Notes: a model not told the origin generated them from the letters alone. DNA of 64,000 nt from Pantoea sp. Eser (GCA_009830035.1 SZZY01000010.1:122356-186355); one strand, 5' to 3'; numbered from the stretch's first letter, positions 51,305 through 61,640 are shown. Translations and numbers: made by a program.

Positions 51305-52071
51305 GATGCGGTGATTGTGTTTGTTGGGTCATGGAATACCGAAGGTCAGGACCTGCCCGATCTGGCTCTGCAGGACCAACAGGACTGCCTGATTAGCACG
51401 GCGGCGCTTGCAAATCCGCGTACCATTGTAGTGATTGAGTCGGGCGGCCCGGTTAAGATGCCCTGGCTGGAGGAGGTCAGTGGCGTGCTGGCAGCATTTT
51501 ATCCCAGTTTGGGCGGGGGGAAGCGATTGCCGGAGGGCTGTTTGGTCGGGTGAATCCATCAGGACGCCTGCCGGTAACCTTCCCGCGTGATGGAAACCAA
51601 CTGCCGCGCCCGGCGATGACCTATCCGTCAGTTACTACCTCCAATCCGGGTGAACCGCTGCGCGGTGGCGTGTTTCACGTCGATTACAATATTGAAGGCG
51701 CTGATGTGGGCTACCGCTGGTTTGATCGGCAGCGACTGAGTCCACTGTTTCCTTTTGGTTACGGTCTTTCCTACACTACCTTTACCGCCGACAGCCTGCA
51801 GATAACCCAGCAGGATGAGCAACTACACGCCAGCGTGGTGGTAAAAAACAGTGGCGAGCGAGCCGGCGCAACGGTGGCTCAGCTGTATGGCCGACGGATT
51901 GATGACCCCGGCCAGACGTGGCGTCTGGTGGGTTTTCACAAAGTGATGCTGGAGGTAGGTGAAGAGCGGACGATACCGATCGGGATTGAACCTCGTTGTC
52001 TGGCGGTGTTTGACCCCGCAAGCCGAAACTGGCAACTCACCTCTGGCGACTATCAGTTCAGGCATGGCTGA
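51305..52071 (+). pseudogene. GH3 beta-glucosidase, C-terminal third
   Basis: Starts inside the second GH3 domain (VIVFVGSWNTEGQDLPDLAL, TIVVIESGGPVKMPWLEEVS), shifts near 51515, then LFGRVNPSGRLPVTFPR, YRWFDRQRLSPLFPFGYGLS and the fibronectin-like end (VVVKNSGERAGATVAQLYGR). The nucleophile-bearing TIM barrel is absent; it was removed by the deletion that joins this gene to the LysR gene. Confidence 0.85.
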
Positions 52072-52207
52072 CCATGCGCTTGATGACGGTATCAGCCAAG
52101 CCATCACCTTGTCAGCGTGGCGCAGCCACTAGCCGACCGGCATGATGCGGCGGTATTGACTCAGCAAGCGGGGGACGGGAGAGCGGCGGTTTCATCGCCG
52201 TAACGCA

Positions 52208-53596
52208 TTGACTTTTAATCCCGGTCATCGAGAATGTCCCTTTTGCGACCTGACCAGAGTTTACTGGAGTTCATCATCGCCGTTTATCACCGTCCCGGCC
52301 CGACCCGGACCTTTATCAGGCGTGGCGCTGGCCACCGCACTGCTGCTAATCGGTTGTGCCTCGCAACCGCCGCGCTCGCTGATCACTCCTTTACCACCGG
52401 TCACCAAACAGCCGTTGCCGGTTACCCCACAGCCGCAGAGTAAACAGCCGGTGCGCGGCGTCTGGATTGCCACCGTTTCGCGTCTCGACTGGCCGCCGGT
52501 CGAATCGGTCAACGGCAGTGAGCCCGCGCTACGTATCAGCCAGCAGCAGCGCGCGCTGATCGCTAAGCTGAAAAGCCTCGGCATCAATACGGTGTTCTTT
52601 CAGGTTGAACCCGATGCCACCGCGCTCTGGCCATCAAAAATTCTGCCATGGTCAGATATGCTGACCGGCAAAATCGGTGAGGATCCCGGCTACGATCCGC
52701 TGCAGTTTATGCTGGATGAGGCGCATAAGCGCGGCATTAAGGTGCACTCCTGGTTTAATCCCTATCGCGTCGCGGTGAACACCAAATCTTCAACCGTCAG
52801 TGAGCTGAATCGCACCCTGTCGCTGCATCCGGCCAGCGTATTTGTGCTGCACCCGGACTGGATACGTACTGCCGGCGACCGTTTTGTTCTTGACCCTAGC
52901 ATACCTGCGGCGCGTGACTGGATCACCAGTATCGTGGCCGAAGTTGTCGCGCGTTATCCGGTGGATGGCGTGCAGTTTGATGACTACTTTTATGCTGAAT
53001 CGCCCGGCTCGATGCTCAACGATAGCCAGACTTTCCGCCGCTACGGCCAGGGTTTTGCTGCTAAAGCAGACTGGCGGCGTCACAATACGCAGCTGCTGAT
53101 TGAGCAGGTATCCCGCACCATTAAGCAGCTGAAGCCAGATGTCGAATTTGGCGTCAGCCCGGCAGGCGTCTGGCGCAACCTGTCACACGATCCCGCTGGT
53201 TCGGATACCCGTGGAGCAGCCGCCTATGACGAAGCCTATGCGGATACCCGCCGCTGGGTGCAGCAGGGACCGCTGGATTACATCGCACCGCAGCTCTATT
53301 GGCCGTTCTCGCGGCAGGCCGCGCGTTATGACTTACTGGCTAACTGGTGGGCTGAGATGGTGAAACCGACCAAAACCCGGCTTTATATCGGGCTGGCGCT
53401 ATATAAAGTGGGCGAACCGTCAAAAATTGAACCTGACTGGACCCGTCAGGGTGGCGTGCCTGAGCTGAAAAAGCAGCTCGACCTGAATGAATCGCACCCC
53501 AATATCGATGGCACCATTTTGTTCCGTGAGAATTACCTCAATCAACCTCAGACACGCCAGGCGGTGGAGTATCTAAGAAGCCGATGGGGCCGGTAA
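52208..53596 (+). CDS. digH: DigH (YddW), divisome-localised glycosyl hydrolase
   Basis: From residue about 35 onward closely follows E. coli DigH. The lipobox ALLLIGC is followed by a Pro-rich linker, the GHL10 domain start RGVWIATVSRLDWPPVESVN, then WPSKILPWSDMLTGKIGEDP, GVQFDDYFYAESPGS (the acidic catalytic region) and LYIGLALYKVGEPSKIEPDW. It ends LRSRWGR. DigH is an outer-membrane lipoprotein that cleaves denuded peptidoglycan at the septum. The N-terminus is unclear: only a TTG at 52208 is in frame, while an ATG at 52234 is in another, so the signal peptide may be frameshifted. Mature domain intact. Confidence 0.88.
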   Translation: MTFNPGHRECPFCDLTRVYWSSSSPFITVPARPGPLSGVALATALLLIGCASQPPRSLITPLPPVTKQPLPVTPQPQSKQPVRGVWIATVSRLDWPPVESVNGSEPALRISQQQRALIAKLKSLGINTVFFQVEPDATALWPSKILPWSDMLTGKIGEDPGYDPLQFMLDEAHKRGIKVHSWFNPYRVAVNTKSSTVSELNRTLSLHPASVFVLHPDWIRTAGDRFVLDPSIPAARDWITSIVAEVVARYPVDGVQFDDYFYAESPGSMLNDSQTFRRYGQGFAAKADWRRHNTQLLIEQVSRTIKQLKPDVEFGVSPAGVWRNLSHDPAGSDTRGAAAYDEAYADTRRWVQQGPLDYIAPQLYWPFSRQAARYDLLANWWAEMVKPTKTRLYIGLALYKVGEPSKIEPDWTRQGGVPELKKQLDLNESHPNIDGTILFRENYLNQPQTRQAVEYLRSRWGR

Positions 53597-53678
53597 TAGC
53601 GGGCGCAAGTGTAAGGCCAGTGCGGTTAAGTTTTTCCCCGCAGTTAACTGTTATTCTTGATCTTTACAAGGGGGAACC

Positions 53679-54421
53679 ATGAGCAATCTGATTGATATTT
53701 TTACCAGCCACAAAAGTGAACGCAGTTTTACGGAGCAACCGGTCGATGATGCGGTTCTGGATCAGATAATCAGTACCGCTTATCGTGCTCCGACGTCGGT
53801 GAACTTGCAGCAGGTGTCTGTGGTGGTCACGCGTGATGCCAGCCGACGCGCTCAGATCGCCACGATAGCCAGCGGCCAGCCGTGGATTGCCAAAGCACCG
53901 GTATTTATTACCTTCGTGCTCGATATGCATAAATCGGATCTGGCGATGTTGGCCATCGATCAGCAACAGATTGCCCATCAGAGCATTGAAAGTATTGTCT
54001 CCGGCTCCACCGATATCGGCATTGCGCTGGGCTCGGTAATGGCAGCAGCGCGGGCGGAAGGGTTGGGTATTGTGCCAATCGGCGGTATTCGCCGCGATCC
54101 GCAGGCGATGATCTCGCTGCTGGAATTGCCGCCTCTGACTTTCCCGATTGCCGGTGTGGTTATCGGCCACGTTGATCAGCCCGCGCATCAGAAACCGCGT
54201 CTTCCGATGGCGACCTTCCGCCATGAAGATACTTACCGGACTGAGCAAATGGCGCAACACATCGCCGCCTATAACGATGAAATGGTTCAGCACTGGAAAA
54301 ACATCGGACGAAGAGTGATGGCGAAAGCTGGAGCGAAAGCGTCAGCGGTTACTATAAAAATATCTACTTCCCGAACGTATTGCCAGCGCTGCTTAAACAG
54401 GGTTTCGGCAACGATAAATAA
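53679..54421 (+). pseudogene. NfsA/NfrA-type NADPH flavin reductase, 3' frameshift
   Basis: ATG 53679 with AAGGGGGAA before it encodes a nitroreductase-fold protein. It has KSERSFTEQPVDDAVLDQII (FMN-binding Arg-Ser), YRAPTSVNLQQVSVVV, TDIGIALGSVMAAARAEGLG, VPIGGIRRDPQAMISLLELP and HQKPRLPMATFRHEDTY. Near 54309 one base is lost and the natural tail SWSESVSGYYKNIYFPNVLP with KQGFGNDK lies in another frame, ending 54421. The out-of-frame version ends at 54434. Only the last 40 residues are affected. Confidence 0.85.
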
Positions 54422-54599
54422 GCCGCTTAGCTAAAGCGCGGCAGGCAAGAATCTGCCACTCTCAGGTCCATCCGTATGCGATTTACTGCTGGCCTTTTTC
54501 ATTTTGTTACTATAACCTGCCGTAACTTTTCTGGCGCTAAACCATAATTTCACTTTTAAACGAAGCGCAAACGCGTGACTTCGCTTTCAGGGAAATTTT

Positions 54600-55277
54600 A
54601 TGTCTCAGCATTCTCTCACCGCCCTCTGTCTGATGAGTTTTTTTCTGGCCGACGTACGTGACGGCCTCGGCCCGTTTTTGGGTATCTTTCTCACCGAACG
54701 CCACTGGCGGCCCGACGAGATCGGGCTGGTGATGACCTGTGGCGGCATCGCCGGACTGCTGGCCACCTTGCCTGCCGGCATTGCAGCGGATTCCACCCGG
54801 CATAAAAAATCATCGTGCTGCTGGGTTGCTTGGTAATTACGTGCGCAACGCTGCTGCTGTGGTACAGTAATCAGAGCTGGGTAGCAATGGTGTCGCAAAT
54901 CGTGGCGGGCATCGCTGCAGCGTTTATCGGCCCTACGGTAGCAGGTATCACCCTAGGATTAAGCGGCCAGCCAGGTTTTAACCGGCAGATGGGGCGTAAC
55001 GAAGCTTTTAACCACGGTGGTAATACCGTCGCCGCGCTGCTGGCCGGTTTTTCGGCTTGGTACTGGGGAATGGGCGCGGTGTTTATCGTGATGACGATGA
55101 TGGCGATATTCGCGGCTGTCGCCACGCTGGCAATCCGTGGTGATGAGATCGACCATCAGGTGGCGCGCGGTTATGAAAAGCAACAACAAGCGGCTCAGGG
55201 TTTGTGGGTGCTGATGCGGCAACCCGCGCTGTTGATCGCCGGGATTACCCTGCTGCTCGATTGTTGGTGTTCGCTTC
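54600..55277 (+). pseudogene. MFS transporter, N-terminal half only
   Basis: ATG 54600 reads LTALCLMSFFLADVRDGLGP, then the MFS loop GLLATLPAGIAADSTRHKK. A shift near 54810 is followed by VLLGCLVITCATLLLWYSNQ, AGIAAAFIGPTVAGITLGLS and FNHGGNTVAALLAGFSAWYW. It stops in the loop after helix 6 (QPALLIAGITLLL), where a deletion joins it tail-to-tail to a BhsA-type gene. Confidence 0.83.
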
Positions 55278-55461
55278 GGTGATTTTGTACTGTGCGCCCT
55301 GTTCCTGTTCCTGTTCCTGTTCCTGAGCGGCGATTTTCCGCTTCTGCGCCATCCAGAGTTGAAGAGGTCACAGAGACGCTCTGTGCAAAGCTGCCGAATG
55401 AAATCAGCGAAAGAGCGGCGAGGTCGGCAATAGAAGTAGCTTTAATGGTTTTCATGGTCAT
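55278..55461 (-). pseudogene. BhsA/YhcN-type (DUF1471) periplasmic protein, 3' end lost
   Basis: ATG 55461 (or 55455) starts a signal peptide MKTIKATSIADLAALSLISF ending SFAQ. After a shift near 55340 the mature part reads KIAAQEQEQEQEQGAQYKIT and EANTNN, the pattern of small DUF1471 stress proteins. A 6-bp repeat has expanded a Gln-Glu stretch. The last strand is missing at the junction with the MFS gene. Family members affect biofilm and stress tolerance. Confidence 0.7.
55298..55325 (+). repeat. CCTGTT tandem repeat, four and two-thirds copies
   Basis: Perfect 6-bp repeat within the DUF1471 gene, encoding alternating Gln-Glu on the coding strand. The unit length preserves frame. Confidence 0.95.
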
Positions 55462-55562
55462 ATTCCTGTTTGTTAGAGAGGAGGTTGCTGCCTCCGATGG
55501 GAATATTGATAACAATGGTTACCATATCAATACTAACAATTAGTGCGGTAATGATGATCGCG

Positions 55563-56483
55563 CTAACTAAGATGCTGGCCGGAGGAGAGCGTCTGCGCCA
55601 CTTCGATCAGATCATTAAGCCGCGCAACCAGCGGTGAGCCGGATCGTCGCGGTAACGCGCGTGCCAGCCCATTTCAACTGGAAATGGTGCCAAGGTCGAC
55701 CGGAGCAGGTAGCACTTTCAGCCGCGGATCTTTTGCCAGCTGCTGACAGATCAGCCGGGGCAGCGTCGCGCAATAGTCGGTCACCGCTATCATTTCCGGC
55801 ACCGCCAGAAAATGCGTGACTGATACCGCAACCTGACGGCGCAGCCCTCGCTGTTCCAGCGCCTGGAACAAACCGGCTCGCATCCGGCCGGGCGGCAGCA
55901 CATTGACATGCCTGAGCTGCTCATACTGTTCCGCGCTCGGCCTGTCTCTGTGACATCAGGATGATCGGCCCGGACCACGCACGCCAGTCCTTCATCCATC
56001 AGATGCTTTACCATCAGGTTATCGGGCGGTTCAACGATGCGACCCAGCACCATCTCCGTGTTGCCGGAGATGACGCCGGTTTCGGCAATGTCGTTGCCAA
56101 ACGGCGTCAGTCGCAGACGAATGCCCGGCGCGGTGGTGCGCAGGCGTGCCACGATGGTTGGCATCATGACGAATTCAACGTAGCTATTAGGGGCCAGTGT
56201 AAAGAGCCGGGTGGCGTGGGTCAAAATCCTGCTGGCCGAGGATAACTTTGTCGATAGCGCCGAGCGAGGCTGCAACCACTTCGGCTAGCTGTTCCGCCAT
56301 CGGCGTTGGACGCATGCCGTAGCGCTCGCGAATAAACAGCGGATCGTTGAGCGTTTCCCGCAGCCGGTTTAACGCATTGGAGAGCGCCGGCTGGGTAATC
56401 CCGAGCCGCTCCGCAGCGCGGGTGACGTTGCGCTCCTCCATCATCACCAGCAGGACAGGCAGTAAATTCAGCTCGTATTTCAT
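55563..56483 (-). pseudogene. LysR-type regulator, several frameshifts
   Basis: ATG 56483 gives an intact helix-turn-helix (NVTRAAERLGITQPALSNAL). The effector domain is spread over three frames (VEFVMMPTIVARLRTTAPGI; ISGNTEMVLGRIVEPPDNLM; FLAVPEMIAVTDYCATLPRL) and the end AHRWLRGL...IEVAQTLSSG reaches TAG 55563. Shifts lie near 56210, 55945, 55690 and 55585. Divergent from the DJ-1-like gene, which it probably controlled. Confidence 0.85.
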
Positions 56484-56644
56484 TGAGCTATAATGCTATG
56501 TGAATAGCTAAAATTGAAGAAATAAATTTCAGGAATATGTCCAGCCAGGTAATGATGGTCCGGTCAACAGAGAATACGGCTGAACAGCAGCCGGTTCCGA
56601 ACCCTAAACTTTAGCCTGAACCGATACACAGAGACGGAGCAAAT

Positions 56645-57326
56645 ATGAAAATTTTAATGGTACTCACCTCGCATGATCAACTCGGCAACACTGGCAAGAA
56701 AACTGGCTTCTGGCTGGAGGAGTTCGCCGCCCCTTATTACGCTTTTATCGATGCGGGCGTTGACGTAACGCTGGCATCACCGAAAGGCGGCCAGCCGCCA
56801 CTCGATCCAAAAAGTGATGAGCCTGATTCACAGACTGAACAGACCCGCCGTTTTCATGGCGACAAAGAGACTCAGGCGGTACTGGCTTCTACCGTTCGCC
56901 TCGATTCAGTTTCGCAGGATGCGTTTGACGCTGTGTTCTATCCTGGCGGTCACGGATCGCTGTGGGATCTGGCCAACGACAAAAACTCCATCGCATTAAT
57001 TTGAACAGACTCTGCAAGCGGGTAAACCGGTAGCGCTGGTCTGTCATGCGCCGGGCGTGCTGCGCGATGTCAAAAGCGCTGATGGCGAACCGCTGGTAAA
57101 AGGTAAGAAAGTTACCGGCTTTACTAACACTGAAGAAGAAGGTGTCGGCCCGACCAATGTTGTGCCGTTCCTGGTGGAAGATGCGCTGAAACAGCATGGC
57201 GGCATCTACTCTCGCGGTGATGACTGGCAATCTTATGCGGTACAGGATGGTCTGCTGATTACCGGTCAGAACCCAGGTTCTTCGGTTGAAACGGCTAAAC
57301 TGCTGCTGACCCAGCTGGCGGACTGA
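56645..57326 (+). pseudogene. DJ-1/PfpI-family protein, one-base insertion
   Basis: Starts at ATG 56645 with GGAGC before it. It has KKTGFWLEEFAAPYYAFIDA, then FDAVFYPGGHGSLWDLAND with the family GGHG, an extra T in a T-run at about 57001 that shifts the frame, VALVCHAPGVL with the nucleophile Cys, and a normal end QNPGSSVETAKLLLTQLAD at 57326. Type 1 glutamine-amidotransferase-like proteins of this kind include glyoxalase III/chaperone types. Apart from the extra T the gene is perfect; slippage or sequencing error is possible. Confidence 0.88.
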
Positions 57327-57375
57327 TACGCTAAGTGTGTTAATACAGATTGGTTGATACAGATTGACCGCTAAG

Positions 57376-57400
57376 AGGCACAGTAAAGGTGCCTTTTTTC
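57376..57400 (+). terminator. Intrinsic terminator after the DJ-1-like gene
   Basis: AGGCAC-AGTAAAG-GTGCCT is followed by TTTTTC, 50 bases after the stop. A standard rho-independent terminator, suggesting the gene was transcribed as a single unit. Confidence 0.85.
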
Positions 57401-57912
57401 TGGCGTTTATCGGATCATTTCTCTGTCCGGTTCTCTTATCGTTCTGGTGGTCAGCATGGCTCAGCGCGTAGTCGTCACAGCGAGGCCATGTCGACGGCAG
57501 GCGTCCGAGGATATACATTGGATATTGATATAATCACCTGGCTAACTATTCAGGATAAATAGATTAGAACTCTATTTTTAGCCGCAGTGATAATAAAGCA
57601 GTCAGGATGATCCTTCTGCCTGAGAAGGATTATTAACGCTATTGCTAAGCTACTGAATATATGAACATGTTTTTAAAAACAGTGTTGACTTTAAAATTTA
57701 AAACCGTAAAGTAAGACACATCATCGGCAAGCAAGACGTCACTGATAAAGTAATATGAAGTTGAAGGTTGAGTTAAATAATTAAGCACTCCTGTTAAATT
57801 GAGTTATGTATTAATAGCACTGTTGAATGGAGTATCGTTAGTAACAAAGCAGTACGTGTAGTAAGTAAGGCAGTTTTAGTAAGTTGATGTTATTGAAGTA
57901 AAAAGTATTCGC

Positions 57913-57933
57913 GATGATGGATGATGGATGATG
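57913..57933 (+). repeat. GATGATG x3 tandem repeat
   Basis: Three perfect copies of a 7-bp unit in non-coding DNA. Confidence 0.95.
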
Positions 57934-58198
57934 TAAGGCCTCGTAGTTCTGAACGTTTACGTTACGACAGGATACAATTGCGGTTTAAACGTCGTAATGA
58001 AAGTAAGGCAACGCATCAAAGAGTATATATCGCGATGGGGGTGTGCAGGTTTATCCGGGCCTGACCTGTCTTTGTCTCATAAAAGACTATCAGGTGGTGA
58101 AAACCGCCAATGATAATGAGTGACTTCAGGTGTTCATTATTATACGCAGGACCTGTTCATAAAGAGTAGTACCGAAGCAGTAAATCTCAATTAAGTTC

Positions 58199-58240
58199 CT
58201 TAATGCTTAATGCTTAATGCTTAATGCTTAATGCTTAATG
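58199..58240 (+). repeat. CTTAATG x6 tandem repeat
   Basis: Six perfect copies of a 7-bp unit, ending 18 bases before a terminator-type hairpin. Confidence 0.97.
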
Positions 58241-58258
58241 TTAAATCGGTAGTACCTT

Positions 58259-58289
58259 AAAAGCCCTGGCTATCTCAGTCAGGGCTTTT
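58259..58289. terminator. Bidirectional intrinsic terminator
   Basis: AAAAGCCCTG and CAGGGCTTTT pair perfectly around an 11-base centre, giving a GC stem flanked by A and T runs on the two sides. It would stop transcription in either direction, yet no gene ends here; it may mark a lost gene or a small RNA. Confidence 0.8.
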
Positions 58290-58457
58290 ATCATTGTGGA
58301 CAGGGCGGAAGCAGGAGGGCAGACGACATATTTTCGATTGGTGGGTTAACGCCATGCAGGGGAATCGCCAGCAAGACAGGAAAAGATTTCTCTTCTTTAA
58401 TACTACTCAGCCACTCAGCCGATCAACCAACTAGCCAGCCAATCTAGGCATTCCAAC

Positions 58458-58477
58458 AATCCAATCCAATCCAATCC
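58458..58477 (+). repeat. AATCC x4 tandem repeat
   Basis: Four perfect 5-bp copies inside the C/A-rich stretch. Confidence 0.95.
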
Positions 58478-58530
58478 ATACCAGCCAGCCCAACCAGCCA
58501 ACGAATCTATCCGGCAATCCCACGTCATTT

Positions 58531-59135
58531 CTTTGTCATCAACTCTCATATCAAAACAATTTCTGCAGGTGGGTTATCAACCGAATCCTGTTATCGCTGC
58601 AAAACCTATAGCCGCAGCCTTTGGCGATGAATCCCCGAAACCGACAATTGCACCTTTTAATGTGGCATTTAGCGAGCCTTTCTGCGCGGTACCAGTGCGG
58701 ATAAACAGCTTAAGAACGGCTTTCTTCTTCGTTTTGTTAGCAGGGCAGACTGATGATTTGCCGGTTAACAGGCTGATACCGATGCAGATTTGCGCGTTAC
58801 CCACCTAAGCCAACCGCTGAAGGTCATGCCGCTGTGTTTTACATACCATTTAAATTTTTAATCAAAAGTAAAAAAGTGTTAAGCACTGACCAAAGGGACG
58901 ATAATTGTTCGACTTGGGTAAGTTCTTAGCATAAATATATTTTTCTTGTTTACCGTTTTGCTTATTAGCAGCGCTGTCTCGCTTCGGTTAAATATAAGTA
59001 AGGGCCAGGCGGTTGTAATAGACTTGCGGCCCGAAAAGGCCCGGCTAGACTTATCACTGCAACACGAAAACGGCTGGCGTAATAGAATTATGCTGGTTGC
59101 CATTAATCAAATGACAATATGTTCAGGAGGAAATT
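58531..59135. other. Upstream region of the KGG gene, doubtful small frames
   Basis: A minus-strand frame at 58577-58804 (75 residues, Gly/Ala-rich end) and an overlapping plus-strand frame exist, but neither has a ribosome site or recognised domain. AT-rich promoter-like sequence lies at 58850-58960. Confidence 0.35.
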
Positions 59136-59315
59136 ATGGCCGAACATCGTGGTGGTTCCGGTAACTTCGCAGAAGATCGTGAAAAAGCATCTGAAGCAGG
59201 TAAAAAAGGCGGACAAAACAGCGGCGGTAACTTCGCTAATGACCGTGAAAAGGCTTCAGAAGCCGGTAAGAAAGGTGGCCAAAACAGCCATGGCGGTGGA
59301 CGTAAGTCCGAATAA
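59136..59315 (+). CDS. KGG-repeat stress protein, YciG/GsiB-like
   Basis: Small 59-residue protein with a perfect AGGAGG five bases before ATG 59136. It holds two near-identical repeats of about 22 residues (GNFAEDREKASEAGKKGGQN and GNFANDREKASEAGKKGGQN) and a tail HGGGRKSE. This is the KGG (Con-10/GsiB) motif of highly hydrophilic general-stress proteins such as E. coli YciG, usually controlled by RpoS. Intact, with its own strong terminator, so it is a stand-alone transcript. Confidence 0.93.
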   Translation: MAEHRGGSGNFAEDREKASEAGKKGGQNSGGNFANDREKASEAGKKGGQNSHGGGRKSE

Positions 59316-59346
59316 GAAGGCGCTCACGCGTACTTTTTAACCATCA

Positions 59347-59367
59347 GCCCCGGCTTTATGCCGGGGC
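59347..59367 (+). terminator. Strong hairpin after the KGG gene
   Basis: GCCCCGGC-TTTAT-GCCGGGGC, a perfect 8-bp GC stem with a 5-base loop 32 bases past the stop, followed by CTGTT. Probable intrinsic terminator despite the weak T-run. Confidence 0.75.
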
Positions 59368-59669
59368 CTGTTAAAGTCAGGATTAAGATTCAATTCTTCC
59401 TGAATTAATATCGAGTAACTCAGACTTAGATTCATTTTCTTGATCTCAAATCCTGTTGTATATTCCCGCTGATTTTACCCTTTATAATATAAATCCGCTG
59501 CAATAAGAATAATCATGCGCAGCTTTCCTTATCTGATTCTTTAATAACAAACGTCCTGCCTGGGCTTTAATTTATTCGTTTGCTGATTAGCGCCAGCGTC
59601 CTGCCCGAGCGGCCTGTCTGAGTGATTACAATACACTGCTGGCCCGCTCAGTTAATCCAATCAGGGCAG
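59368..59669. other. Gap without recognisable gene
   Basis: Nothing recognised on either strand; moderately AT-rich. Confidence 0.45.
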
Positions 59670-60594
59670 TCATGTAACAGAATGTGTCGCCTCGCAAGCG
59701 ATGGAGATTAATAACTGGCGCAGCCATTGATGGCCTTTGTGCCGATGGGTTCGTTGATGCCATGCCAGAATTTTGCTAAAGCCGGGTATGGTTAGCGGCG
59801 GCGGCAGTTGAGTCAGGCCCGCGCCAGGGATCGCCAGACGACGCGGCACCACACTGATTAAATCACTGACGCGCAGGATCTCGGGTAACAGCAGGAAGCT
59901 GCATATTGACAGCGTGACCCGACGGCTGCGGCCAAGGGCAGCCAGTGCTGTATCAGTCACCCCGCTGAAGTTACCGCCGGGATAGGAAACCAGTGCATGG
60001 TTCAGCGCACAGAAAGCATCCAGCGTCAGCGGTCCGGCGCTTGCTAGCGGATGATAGTCGCGCAGCAAACAGACATACTCCTCATCAAATAAGTGGCGGG
60101 TATGCAAGTCCTGAGGCGTGGTGTCAGGCGTCAGCAAAGCCAGATCGACCGCACCGCGTTCAAACTGATCCTGCAGAGTTTCATTATTGATTGACCGGGA
60201 CCACCGCCACCCGAATGCCGGGGCCTCGCGCCTTAAGCGAGCCATAAACGGGACGATCACCGCGCGCAGCGCATAATCTGTCGCCGCGATGTGCAACGTC
60301 ATCTCAGCCGTCAACGGATCAAAATGTTGCGGTTGCAGCAATTCCTCTACTTCCGCCAGTATCGCTTTAACCGGCGGCAGCCATTTCAAGTGCCCGTAAA
60401 GTTGGCACGATGCCGCGCTGGGCCCGGGTAAACAGCGGATCGTCAAAACTCTCACGCAACCGGGTCAACGTGCCGCTCACCGCAGGCTGGGTCAGCGATA
60501 AGCGCTCAGCAGCGCGGGTAACGCTGCGCTCATCCAGTAAGGCGTCCAGCGTTTTCAACAGATTTAAGTCTACGTTGTGAATGTTGCTGCGCAT
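59670..60594 (-). pseudogene. LysR-type regulator, frameshifts
   Basis: ATG 60594 reads NLLKTLDALLDERSVTRAAE and LTQPAVSGTLTRLRESFDDP. A shift near 60385 leads to LTAEMTLHIAATDYALRAVI, then two small compensating changes near 60200-60220 around WRWSRSINNETL, where GIRVAVVPVNNETL would be normal. The end is SKILAWHQRTHRHKGHQWLR. The headpiece is intact, but the product is truncated after about 75 residues. Divergent from a SRPBCC gene. Confidence 0.83.
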
Positions 60595-60757
60595 TTTATT
60601 CTCGAGGCTGACCAGTCTGACAAGGGGTTTCTGATATTAGCTACGATGATATCATGCATTAAATATCGCGATTGGCGTTATTTCATTGTCGGCCTGATAC
60701 TGCCTCTGTTCGCTGCACAGGCGCGATGTACCCCTTAATCAGATAAGGCAGGATAAA

Positions 60758-61268
60758 ATGAAAATGAACGCGATTAACTGGCCGGAAGGTTTTGTACCGG
60801 GCTATACCGATAATTTTTGCTCAAATGAAATGATTGTCGCCGACCTGACGGTGCAGGAAATCTGGTGCTTGCTGAGTGAACCCGCACGCTGGTCCGACTA
60901 TTACGCCAATTCAGCCAATGCACGATGATTTTACGATAACAAAGGCTCGTTACTGGAGCAGGGAGTACGCTTCTATTTCGAGACCTTTGGCTTCCCGGTT
61001 GAAGCTCGGGTGACAGAGTGTATTGCGCCCGCAGAAGGTGAGGCCGCACGTCTGGGCCGGTGAGACGGGTGCAGCCGATCGCCTGGATGTCCTGCATGCC
61101 TGGCTGATTGAGGCTCTGCCAGGTAACCGGGTGCGGATACTGACTCAGGAGACGCAAAACGGACAACCGGCACGCCAGCTGGCGGTTACCAAACCTAACC
61201 CAATGATCAATGGCCATAAGGACTGGCTGGATGGGCTGGTAGCTGCAGCAAAAGCGGCCAAATCCTGA
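60758..61268 (+). pseudogene. SRPBCC (START-like) domain protein, stop and frameshift
   Basis: ATG 60758 (AAGGCAGGA before it) reads MIVADLTVQEIWCLLSEPAR, YYANSANAR, TGA near 60926, then FYDNKGSLLEQGVRFYFETF. A shift near 61055 is followed by LDVLHAWLIEALPGNRVRIL and MINGHKDWLDGLVAAAKAA. Polyketide-cyclase/dehydrase type fold; ligand unknown. Probably the target of the divergent LysR gene. Confidence 0.8.
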
Positions 61269-61335
61269 AGTGAACAGTTTGGCACCGCAGGGTGCCAGAC
61301 CGCAAACATTGCCCGCCCGATTGATCAATCCAGCA

Positions 61336-61640
61336 CTACGCACTGGGCTGATCGTTGTCATGCGCGCTGAACGGGTCATGACAATGCTCCATCATCTGCC
61401 GCAAGGCTTTACCAATGGCCGCATACTCATATTTGTTGAGGTTAGCCAGTGAGATTCGGCCCGCCGGTTTTTGGATGCCGAATCCGGTATCAGGTAACAT
61501 CACGATGCCGGTTTCCTCAGCAATATGGAACAGCAGATCGGTGGGATTAAGGCTAGCATTGGCCCAGTTGGCAAACTCATCGCCATACACCTGACACGAA
61601 ATGGCCTTCAGATCCAGTGACATAAATGATGATGGCGTCG
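61336..61640 (-). pseudogene. Aspartate 4-decarboxylase, C-terminal fragment
   Basis: About 95 residues: LDLKAISCQVYGDEFANWAN, PTDLLFHIAEETGIVMLPDT, GFGIQKPAGRISLANLNKYE, YAAIGKALRQMMEH. This is the distinctive end of bifunctional aspartate aminotransferase/4-decarboxylase (AspD). The PLP domain is missing; the fragment is fused near 61640 to the aspartate:alanine antiporter gene that normally accompanies it. Confidence 0.82.

Larger units (their letters stand above)
57401..58530. other. Long gene-free, repeat-rich AT-leaning region
   Basis: About 1.1 kb with no convincing gene. It holds a perfect 8-bp hairpin (ATCCTTCT/AGAAGGAT, 57610-57630), three tandem-repeat tracts and a terminator-like hairpin at 58259-58289. 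Between 58390 and 58520 one strand is strikingly rich in CCA/CAA words (CCAGCCAATC, CCAGCCAGCC). No promoter pair or RNA family recognised. Confidence 0.5.

Noticed and set aside
58199..58477. Clustered short repeats considered as a CRISPR array.
   Set aside because: Units are 5-7 bp, directly adjacent and without spacers; no cas genes in the window.
58577..58804. Small Gly/Ala-rich frame considered as a bacteriocin or microcin precursor.
   Set aside because: No leader motif, ribosome site, immunity or export gene nearby, and an overlapping frame on the other strand is equally long.
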